Positions 1-10,000 of a stretch of DNA of 64,000 nucleotides are shown here, piece after piece. The stretch's first letter is position 1; each line of letters starts with the position of its first letter. The position numbers and the translations under genes were made by a program. Origin of the DNA: Plutella xylostella (lineage: Eukaryota > Arthropoda > Insecta > Lepidoptera > Plutellidae). Location: contig NC_063999.1 of assembly GCF_932276165.1 (NCBI RefSeq), forward strand, positions 1,552,501 through 1,616,500, given 5' to 3'. A model generated the notes under the pieces. That model searched no databases. It was given only the letters and a program-made list of their open reading frames with translations, and was not told the DNA's origin.

Positions 1-653
1 TTAAACTTTCTAGGGCTACAGTGTTACTTAAATTACTTATATTACTTAAGATGAGATCAAGAGTTTTATCCTTAATATTTCTAATTTTATTTATTTGGAA
101 TAAATTATTTGCATGCATAAAATCTATTAAAGGGTAACCTAAATTATTATTAAAATTATTAGGAACTGTATGTGGAAAGTCTTTGTTGGCAGTCCAATCA
201 ATAAAGCTTAGATTAAAATCACCTATTATAACTACATCGTTTACATTTTGCATGACATCGTTTGCATTATCAAGAAATGCTTTAAGACTATTTAATTTAA
301 CTGGTGGAGGAATATATACGGCACAAATAGTAATTTTTTTAAACATATTATTAATTTTTACATTAACAGTAACCCAGATGTCTTCGCTGTCACTTTCATA
401 ACTATAAATACGGCTAGCTTCAATATCCCGTGAGACAGCAATTAGGACACCACCACCATCTTTTTTGTCTTTACAAGTACGATCTCTACGATGCACAATG
501 TATCGATCATCAATAAATTCTCTATTGTTTATGTTAGAATTTAGCCAAGTTTCGGTAAGTACAATTACTTTGTAATTATGACGTAAAATATTTTTATACA
601 AATCATTAGTTTTAGTTTTTATACCTCTTACATTTTGATAGTAAATATCCATT
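1..653 (-). CDS. LINE ORF2, N-terminal endonuclease part (cut by window edge)
   Basis: The ATG at 653-651 begins MDIYYQNVRGIKTKTNDL and the frame stays open for about 217 codons to the window edge. It carries landmarks of the APE-like endonuclease of non-LTR retrotransposons: LTETWLNSN, a GGGVLIAV block, a VYIPPP segment, the catalytic GDFNL motif and a late LDLILSN block. The enzyme nicks target DNA to prime reverse transcription. It starts 52 bases after the ORF1 stop. The RT domain is not in the window. No stop or frameshift is visible in the part present. Confidence 0.85.
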
Positions 654-705
654 ATTTAGTGAGTACACTTATAATAGCATTGATAAGGTCAATTAAACTT
701 AAAAT

Positions 706-1812
706 TTAATTAATTTTGGTTAGGCACGAGGAATTACGGATTACTAAAATGGGCGAATATTCGTCCTTTCGCACTTGTATGCGTCCATTCCGTACCCATA
801 TAAATTTGTACGACAGCTCCTTAGCTTTCTTTCGAACTTCCGCGTGAAGTGCCTTGTACGTCGGAGTCAAATGTTCAGCGACATAGACCGGGCAGCTTGC
901 TCCATCAAAGCCAAGGTGGTGAGTGCTCAGTTTGTTTCCGGGATTTTTCCTATTGTAGCTAGAGACTGCAGCGATGAGAGCGTCGCGGTGGCGGGTACTG
1001 CGGAGCTTAGCTACGACCGTCCTGGGCCTTGGGTTTTCCTTGTTGAGCTTAGCGACACGCGTCACATGGAGTAAATCATCATCTTTCAGCTGGCAGTCGA
1101 CGGACTTCGCAATTTTATTTACTATACTCGATAGATTTTCGGCGTTCTTTTCGGGGACACCATTAATCTCAATGTTGCTTTCTCGCATTTGCTGCTCCAC
1201 TAGACATAATCTTGAGGTTAGGTCATTGACCGTGCTTTTTAAGTTCAGGTTTTCTTCTTGTAGTACTTTGATGTGGGTCGACTTTTCCTCAAGATTCGCT
1301 TTTAAGTCCTCAAAGTACTGATTAAAGAACGTCATAGATTCGTGAAAGCTGCCAATTTGTTGGTTTATATTTTGTAGTTCAGCCATGACCAATTCTTTAA
1401 TACTTGATTTTATTGCTGCAGTAATTTCTTGCTTTAGAATAGCGCGGAGATTAGATTCTGTTACGAAGCTAGTTTCGTTCTGGGTGTTACTCTCATTTTG
1501 CTTCTTGCGGGTGGTTACATGATAGTCAGCTGGTGTTTTAATCAAGTTATTTGTTTTGCTTGAGGAGGCGGTAGAAGTTTGCGGTGTTGAGGTGGTAGCC
1601 GTGGTAGTGCAGACCGGAACTTTCTTAGACACACATACATCGCACTTCCAGTTGGTCTTATTTTCTTTCGTCATGAGTGCATAACGTTTAGAAGACACAA
1701 CCGCGCAATCCAAATCGTATGTTTGTGCACATTGGCAACACTTCATAAATTGGGTATTTAGTATTTTATTGTTACAGTTAACACAAACACTGTTCACTGG
1801 TGGCATTTTCAA
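706..1812 (-). CDS. LINE ORF1 protein with PHD-like zinc finger
   Basis: A 368-residue intact frame. Residues 10-60 have a cysteine pattern of the PHD type (C10-x2-C13, C25/C26/C28, C36, then W55-x-C57-x2-C60). A Ser/Thr-rich linker follows, then a coiled coil at about 110-210, and a basic C-terminal domain resembling the FP-type domain often seen in ORF1 proteins of insect LINEs (NIEINGVPE, then a VAEHLTPTYKALHAEVRKKA block). ORF1 proteins of this kind bind the element's RNA. The start at 1812 was taken because it precedes the first zinc cysteines; a second ATG lies two codons later. Identification as ORF1 rests on domain order and on ORF2 directly downstream. Confidence 0.82.
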   Translation of the reverse strand: MKMPPVNSVCVNCNNKILNTQFMKCCQCAQTYDLDCAVVSSKRYALMTKENKTNWKCDVCVSKKVPVCTTTATTSTPQTSTASSSKTNNLIKTPADYHVTTRKKQNESNTQNETSFVTESNLRAILKQEITAAIKSSIKELVMAELQNINQQIGSFHESMTFFNQYFEDLKANLEEKSTHIKVLQEENLNLKSTVNDLTSRLCLVEQQMRESNIEINGVPEKNAENLSSIVNKIAKSVDCQLKDDDLLHVTRVAKLNKENPRPRTVVAKLRSTRHRDALIAAVSSYNRKNPGNKLSTHHLGFDGASCPVYVAEHLTPTYKALHAEVRKKAKELSYKFIWVRNGRIQVRKDEYSPILVIRNSSCLTKIN

Positions 1813-2198
1813 ATTACACTTAATTAAATTTATCGTTTAACGGCAGCGAGCGCTCGAATCTAGCGCTGCAGCGCTCAGGCAACGGTAGCGCAAGAGTGGC
1901 CGTTGGCTCAAGGTCAGCGCTCGAGCCGCAAGCGACAAAAATGTTCAGTTTATAAAATGTTTTTGCTTATTACTCACGTAATAATACACTTGCACTAAAA
2001 ACACAAACACTATCAATAAGTACGTAATTAGACGAATAGAATGATATATAGTAAGAATATGAACGGTTACTGTTTACTATTGTTTTGAATTAAAATAGAC
2101 GGAGAAATATTTAATACATGCTGTCGGTAAGATAGCGCGCGCGCGAAAAATTTTTTACAACACGACTAAATTTTTTAAAACATTTATATTAGAATTTG

Positions 2199-2345
2199 AT
2201 CAAAATTTACGTTTTTAATTGGTTAGAATATTTTGATGCGCTGTTAAATGTAATGTAATATTGCCGATGGCTTCATTAAGCTAGTCTTTTCCGTTCAGGA
2301 GCTATCGTCACTGGAACTTTTTCATTCCTCGTGAGTGTAGTAGGT
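2199..2345. repeat. Interspersed repeat, copy 1 of 3
   Basis: About 150 bases that recur in degenerate form at 22773-22925 and 25587-25745. Shared landmarks, in order: TTAATTGGTTAGAATATTTTGATGCGCTGTTA-like start, a CATTAAG block, CTTTTCC, and a final GTCACTGGAACTTT-like block. Otherwise 1961-3192 shows no gene; an AT-rich stretch at 2540-2760 has several short inverted TTTCAAG/CTTGAAA pairs. Confidence 0.5.
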
Positions 2346-3192
2346 ATTACTCTTAATTCATATAAATAATAAGAGATTAGTATTCTTGCTTGCAAGTATG
2401 ATTGTTATAAATATCAATTTATCAATCAAATTAGAGCTTTTTCATCTTTATTTATAAACATTCTATAGGTATGACAGGCAGAACAAGTAAATTATAGTCA
2501 TGTACATTTACCTTAATAGTTAAGTAAATCAGAATCAGCATGTAGGTATAAATTATATGCGACAAGTACGCCAATCAAGCAATGTGCGTAATAGCAATGT
2601 ATATTTTCAAGAACGATTCAGAAAATCCCAACTTGAAAGTATACGCGATTAGTACGCACAAATCGTGTATATTTTCAAGTAAAATATTATTTTTTTTCAC
2701 TTGAAACTATACAGTGCTAGTACACTATGGGTGCGTTCTGGCCTTGTATAGTTTCAAAACACGCGTCAAAACAATAATTTCTTTGTTGAATAAAATTTAC
2801 TCTTAACTTTTTAATTTTTCAGCGTTAAAATTAGAATTTCTGTCTTCATAATCGACATTATTGTCAGGATAAAATAAGTAATACATTTATTTGAAGGTAC
2901 AATACATACTTTTATTGGAATATAAAGAAAATTGTGACTACAGTAACTGTTCACATAAAATACATACAATAATTATTACAATAAGGTAGAGTTCAAGTTA
3001 CATTTTTAAATTAGATGGATCATCAAGATATTCGAATAAGTGTAATGGTAAAAAATCTAACTAAACTCTCTAACACAATAAAAATGTGATGAGAGAAAGA
3101 AACCAAAAAACACATTCTTGAAAAATGCAACCAAAAACTATTTTTTATTCGATATTGACCCAACCTTTTTACGATAAATTGTCGATAATTAC

Positions 3193-3374
3193 TTAAAGGT
3201 AAGCGTCGACCTATTGGCAGTTATAGTACGCAACGGACGCATCGCATTCAGTACTCTTTAATTCACACAAGTGCGTCCACTTCACCACTATTGCCAATTC
3301 CGTTTCTCCATACATTTATGACAATCCTTTTGGTCCGATACGTACGATAACGATAGGTAGACGCTTACCTTAAA
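3193..3374. mobile_element. MITE with AAGGTAAGCGTC terminal inverted repeats
   Basis: The ends are inverted copies of AAGGTAAGCGTC-GACCTAT. The same sequence recurs in opposite orientation at 20203-20383, including the block ACCAAAAGGATTGTCATAAA, which shows it is a dispersed element. No coding capacity. Confidence 0.6.
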
Positions 3375-3649
3375 CCTGTCATTTATTTAAACTTACTGTA
3401 ACTTTATGCTTAACTATTACTGTAAAGGCACTGAGATTTCACTAGGAATATGTTAAGTATTGCTTCTTTGTTACAATTATTATAATTTATCCATAAACAT
3501 GTTGCAAGTGCATGTTTAAATTATGACCATTTGGTGTATGTTTACCTTATTTCTCTTTAATCTTCCACAGTATTACACGAAAGTCTAAAACTACTGTTTG
3601 ACGAAATACGTTAACGTTTCGGAACCACGACTCTATCTGGTTTACATTA

Positions 3650-3775
3650 TACAGGATGTTGCAAAAAGGGTATACTAAGCCGAAACCTACATTTTGCAAT
3701 TCTGATTTGGGCTTAGATATACCATGCTGCACATGTAGGTTTCGGCTTAGTATACCCTTTTTGCAACCCCCTGTA
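3650..3775. mobile_element. Palindromic MITE, TACAGG...CCTGTA family
   Basis: Arms of about 40 bases read TACAGGATGTTGCAAAAAGG and its complement, with a central GGCTTAGATATACC part. Other copies: 4844-4921, 5394-5459, 19503-19761 and a diverged one at 36843-36954. Each is bounded by TA, consistent with a TA target site. Confidence 0.65.
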
Positions 3776-4072
3776 TAATCGATATCATAGCATATTTAAT
3801 TGGCAGTGTTTTAATAGTTTAATTGTATCTACACTATGAATTTACATAGCAATGTTGTCAATTTACATGTAAGCAAGAGATAAGTTTTATAATGATTTAG
3901 AGAAATATCGTAAACACTAATTTATAAAGCCTCTAAATAAAATAGTTTTTTTTTTTAATTAGACGTACTTTTTTCGATATAAATATGACGAAAAGGTATA
4001 AACAATACTTTTTGGTTGGGTCAAAATATTTGAAAACACACTACCTATACTTAGCACCTTATCCTAATGGAG

Positions 4073-7000
4073 TTAAAGTTCAAATTTGTTCTTCAGATCA
4101 GCTATTGTGTCGTCGTCGCAACCTTCGACAGTTTTGCAGTGGACTAGAAGTTTGTGGATCACTGGAATACAAAATAATTATGCTTTAAGACCATGGCCAT
4201 AAGGATTATAATAAACAAGATAAGAAATAATATAAATAAATACAAAAATACTCGTATGGAGTGCTAAAAGATAGCAAGGTGACCTATGTTGTCTAGGACC
4301 TAGGACGCGAGGAGATCTCTAGGCCAATACTACTAGGCCAAACCCCGTGGTTCATTATCGTCGTCAATACACTCGTTTAGTGCGCGTTTCACCACTAACA
4401 GCGTCTTATTTATGGCAAATCGATATAGAGACCTTTATCTACGACAATAACGGACGCGTGCAGCGGGGACTACGGGTTTACCTTACATTACATGAAGCAC
4501 CATTTACAGCGTCATATTTATGGCGAATCGCGATATACTGACCTTTACCTATATCGATAACGGACCCGTGCCATCTATGTTACATGTTATACTAACATTC
4601 CTTGTCTGGTTTACTTTAAGTTACATAAAAACACACACACACACACGCACTCACGCCTTGTACTAATGTACTCCCTTGCGGGGTAGGCAGAGGTGCATTG
4701 CTGCACCCACTTTTCGCCAGAGTGTTATGTTAGTCCCAATGTACATAAAACACCATAATTATGCCGAATCGCGTTATAATAACGTTTACCTACATCCATA
4801 ACGGATCCGTGCAGCGGGGACTGATTTACCTTAAATTACATTATACAGGCTGTTGCTAAAAGGGTATCCTAAGCGGAAACCTACGTGTGCACATTAGTAT
4901 ACCCTTTTTGCAAACCCTGTATAAATAAATTACTAACATTCCTTGTCCCGCTCGGACAGGAACATGGCGAGCGCGGACAGGCGGCGCACGCGCGCCAGCC
5001 CGCGCAGGTGTGACGTCACGCGCGCGCCACACGCGTGCAGAGTGAGCAGCAGCTCCGACAGCAGCCGGCTAGAGACGCGAGTGTTACTAATAGTAGCAAG
5101 GTGATGTAGGTTGTCTAGAGTGTCTTATTTCTGGCGAATCGCGAAATACTTACGTTTATCTACGTCGATAACGGTGCAGCGACGACTTTAAATTACATGT
5201 AACGCTATAATTATGGCGAATCGCGATATAGTGACGTTTATCTTTATCGATAACGGATCCATGCAACGGAGAGTGGTTTACCTTAAGTTACATGAAACGC
5301 CATAATTATGGCGAATCGCGATATAGTGATACTTATCTACGTATCGATAACGGACCCGTGCAGCGGGGACTGATTTACCTAAAATTACATTAAACAGGCT
5401 GTTGCTAAGCGGAAACCTACGTGTGCGGCTTAGTATACCGTTTTGGCAACACCCTGTATAAGTAAAATACATACATTCCTTGTCCCGCTCGGACAGGAAC
5501 ATGGCGAGCGCGGACAGGCGGCGCACGCGCGCCAGCCCGCGCAGGTGTGACGTCACGCGCGCGCCACACGCGTGCAGAGTGAGCAGCAGCTCCGATAGTA
5601 GGTCGCTTTCTAGAGCGTTGCCGAGGATTGCGGGCAGCCGGGCCGGGTCTATTAGCTGGAATAGGTAGATAAGTGACGAGGATTAGTCACGATTTTTATT
5701 AAGTACTAGCTGTTCGATTCGCCTTAAAAAGTTTTCCCGTGGGAATTCCGGGATAAAAAGTAGCCTGTGTTCTTTCTCAGGGTCTAGACCATATGTATAC
5801 CAAATTTCATTCAAATCCGTTATGCAGCGTTAGCAGTTTTGGCATGAAAGAGTTACAGACAAACAGACACTATTACTTTCGCATTTATAAAATTAGTTAG
5901 GATTTGGAATGTGACTTACGAGTGCTGCAACTACCATCTACAAAAGATGTTGTGGCCAATGATGAAAAAATATATAATTTCCATTTTTATTTACTGGCGG
6001 CGGTACATGGCATAATAGGGAATATGCAAGAGGTTCAAATAAAGGTCAAATATTATTCATATTATTTCATAACTACGCCTCCATCAATATTTTTGATTAT
6101 AATTTATTTTTGAGCAAGTACCTAAATGAAGTTGAAAAGTACAAAAAAACTCCGGTAAATTCTAACTTCAGAGAAACGTCACCCATTTTCTTAGGGCGGA
6201 TGTGACGTCAAAATTCTTTATATATCAATCTCAGAATAATAACTTCTTTGCGTTTACGGCGGAAGTTAAATAAATGTCAAGTGTAAACAAAGAAATGTTA
6301 ATGTCACCGAGTGTTTGTGATGCTCGTTGTGATCAGATACGATGGATCACATAAAAATTCTTCCAATAGATCCTAGCCTCCTATAACCTCTCCACTTCTT
6401 GTTTGATATGCTTGTTTGTTTGCAAAGTTTAGGACTATTGTAAGTGACCTATGTCTCTTTAATAAATAAAGATTAAAAAAAAAAAGAAAAAAAGTTTAGA
6501 ACTTTTTATATTTTTTGTTGGTAGTGTATGGGCTGCCACTAGTTGTTCTTTTGTAATGAGGCGTAAACAGCCATTCGCTAGTCAACGAGCCACTCAAATA
6601 TGCTCCATATTGCAACACAATTAAATTAAATTTGTATTGTAAGTATTATGACATGAACATGACACAAGTTGCTCTTTCTACTTTTAGGTTATAATGGCAG
6701 TCGTTAGTATATTTCAAAAGTTGTTATTTTTTTCTAAATTAAGTTATTGAAGAATTCTCGAAATCAGAATAACTGGACACATTAAATTTATTACACAGTA
6801 TGAACGAGTAAACTGTGGCCAGCTGCGGAAAAGTTTTTATTATAAATAAAAGATAATATGTATGTTATACGTTATTATTTTTGTAGAATTAAATTCGGGG
6901 ATAATCATGTAGCATGTGAAAGAAAACATCGTGAGGAAACCTCAATATTTAGATTAAGCACATTTAGATATGTAAACCCACCAATCCGCAGTGGACCAGC

Positions 7001-10000
7001 GTGGTGGGAAATGGTCCAAGCTTAGGAAGGGGGTTTAGACCTTTGACATATGCACAATGGTTCCATTCAAGAGAGCCAGGTGCAGATTCTTACACCCCCA
7101 CAGATAATAGAATAGAATGACCCACTAACCCTAGCCTCTCTTACTGAGAACCAAAGTTACAGTGAGTACTTACATACAATACAAATATTACTTTATATTC
7201 ATATTGCCATAATAGCGTAATATTGTGTACAAAGGTCCTCTGGTTTGCGCGCTCCCTTTTTAAAAGAGCTACTAGTAGCTATTTACGAGCTCCCATTACA
7301 AAACAGCCACTGGTCACACTTTATTACCATTACAAAACAGCCACTGATCACACTTTATACACTTCCTTTTTCGTTTGTTACCATGACAACATTGGTTTGT
7401 TGAAAATACAAAAGTACTCTGTGATTACTTGATTAGGTAAAAAATCTATGCCGACTGACGGGACTCATTATTCTGAGCCGTGAAATTAAAAGATTATGAC
7501 GTCACACCAGCCCGCCATCCTGACGGGAATTTCAAAGTGGTCGTGATGGTTGTAATTTTTTTACTTTCTTTAAAATACCTTAAATTACTTATTAAGGCGT
7601 TGAATTTTTTTTTACTATAATAAAGTGATGTAAAACTATCCAATAAAAGTATTAAAAAAAATTATGCATATTCCCTATTATGTAATAGTAACAGATAATG
7701 TGTAATGCAGCTATGCTGCGATGATGTGAAATAAATCTTTTTCCACTAGTGCTGTTCTATGTGAACCAGTTAATATGTATTGACGATTCCAAAAATATCC
7801 ATTAAAACGCAGCATAGCACATTAGTTTGTTGGAAAAGCATCCTTAGCCAATAATAATACATTCAAATTAAATAAAATCAAAATAAAACTTATTTTCTCC
7901 TAGCCATAATTGGACTTTTCGATTATCATTATAGGATATCACTGTTCTTACACTATCGCGCTTAAATGAATACAAAAAAATGAACACTATATTATACTTA
8001 CATTTAAATATTCAATCCTGCCATTCTTTGTATTCTTCAAATTCTTCCATTCCGTCATAAACTGAACACTATTCACCGGCGGCACCAATTTACGAACAAC
8101 ATCGTTCTTTTCATTCACTAAACAATCTATATTCAACTTTTCCGACTCCGGACTTAAACCATTCATTTTCTTACTCTCAACTTTTACATCTTCTTTTTTG
8201 ATTTCAATTGAATTGATTATAGTATCGATTTTGTTAGTGTCCGATTTATTGTTATTCGTATCTCCTTTGGCTTGGCTGTCTTCGATTTCGATAATTTTGA
8301 GTCGAGTCGGTGGTTTTTCAGGTTCAGACTTTCCTAGCTGGATCTCTTGTATAGGTATCGGTTTGAGGCCTCTCTGAAATGGAGATGATATTTTTAAATT
8401 AATTAAGCATACGGATACCATGATGGAACAGATTAATTAATGCATTATAATATTACTTCCTATAAAATTACAAAGAGGAAAGATCTTCCCCCTTATCCTC
8501 ATCCTCATAGATAATTAATAGGACGTTTTAGCTATTGAACTGTTTTGTACCTCTCTAACTTAGTACAAATTGTTCTTTGACAGAGAGGGACGAAACAGTT
8601 CAATAGCTAAAACGTCCTCTAACTTTTCTATGAATAAGGGGGTTTGTTTATATTGAATTAGCTCCGAAACTAGCGCACCCATTTTAAGTCATATTATTTC
8701 TAAATGCTGTCGCCTTCTTTTTACCGGCTAATTCCACGGAAAGGTGAATGGCCATTTCTCTATGGCGCCATGACCCACCAGAGCAACCATTGATGAAACA
8801 TATACTGATGTGTAGCCCATGACTATGTCGCAGGCCTTTTTTAAGATCTCGCCGTTTACATACGGCGTCGTCAGTTTACAAACGCTCGCTGTTTTGTAAT
8901 ATGCCGAAGGCATATTGACAACTCGTTCAATCGTTCTGATCTCGACGTTAATTGCAGTCTTAGGGTGACCATGATAACTTTGAACAAATTGAATAATCTG
9001 ACTTTATTTCAGGATTTCAAGTAAAAAATTTTACTTTAGGTGTAAAATACGGTTTCAATGCGATGCGAATAGCCACATACCTTAGATCGTAAATGAGGCG
9101 GCTTTTTGACAGGTTTGATAACGTTAACGTTTTCTCCAACACCGTTTATCCATTTCTCGTCTGATGATAGTTTAGGGGGTTGCTGCAAACAAAGAAAGAG
9201 ATCGAGATTAATAAATAATAATAATAAAAAATTAAAAACATGATTGGGTCACCATTCTATCTGCATGTGCAGGTTTCTTCACGATGTTTTCCTTCACCGT
9301 AAGAGCGATTGTTTCGCATGTCAGCGCCGGGATTAAAACCCGCATATCTGCCCCCGTATGTTGTAACTTTTTGAGAGTTAGCACCCGGTGATAATTGGTA
9401 TCAACTTAGAGACTTATTAACCGAAAACACCAAAAATCTTAGTGAAAGAAAAATATGCAAGAAGCCTACCAATATATCCTTACATTCAACATAAACGTTT
9501 GTGAAATCAGATAAGTCAGTAAAAAGTTATTAATTAATAATGCTCTAAGTTGTCAGCCATTTTATACCAACCAACCCCACTCGGAGTTACATAATACGGG
9601 GGCTGGTGATCTGGTGTAAAAAGCGGGCGCTTAACCAACTGAGCTACCACTGCTCTAGTATTTTAATTGGAGCTACTTTTTTCCGAAAAAAAGTAATTCA
9701 TAAGTAATCAATGTACCTCAGTCTTAACTTCAGCCTTGGCAACGGGGGCCGGCTTCACGTCATCCTCCAACTCGATGATCTTGGGCTGCACGGCCGCCAA
9801 CATCGACTTGTTCTCCGATGTAGGCGTCGATACGGGTGACGACTTCGATTTCGTCTGGAAATAATGTCATCGTCATCATCACGATCCATTACGTCCTCAC
9901 TACTGGGGCACAGGTCTCCTTTCAATGAAGGGAGAGTTTTAGGCCTAATAAAAAAAATCATAATAATGTGAATTCACGAGGAAACCCGCACATCTATATT

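Larger units (their letters stand above)
1..1960 (-). mobile_element. 5' part of a Jockey/CR1-type LINE
   Basis: On the minus strand this stretch holds a 5' leader of roughly 150 bases, ORF1 and the first third of an endonuclease/reverse-transcriptase ORF2 that runs off the window edge. Both reading frames are uninterrupted, so this may be a young, possibly full-length copy whose RT half lies to the left. The 5' boundary near 1960 is a guess; I found no clear target-site duplication. Confidence 0.8.
4370..5395. repeat. Degenerate tandem array of ~95-bp units in last RPAP3 intron
   Basis: At least six copies of a unit built on GGCGAATCGCGATATAGTGA, then TTTATCTACGTCGATAACGG and CCGTGCAGCGGGGAC, near 4390, 4505, 4755, 5115, 5210 and 5295. 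A related sequence with both ends inverted occurs at 22080-22160, so the unit probably derives from a small transposon. Confidence 0.7.

Noticed and set aside
775..1321. Plus-strand frames opposite LINE ORF1
   Set aside because: Antisense to a well-supported ORF1 with zinc-finger and coiled-coil features.
5278..5556. 92-codon minus-strand frame continuing past RPAP3 exon 9
   Set aside because: Beyond LSERDKE it reads through the splice donor into intron repeats; the real C-terminus is the exon at 4161-4073.
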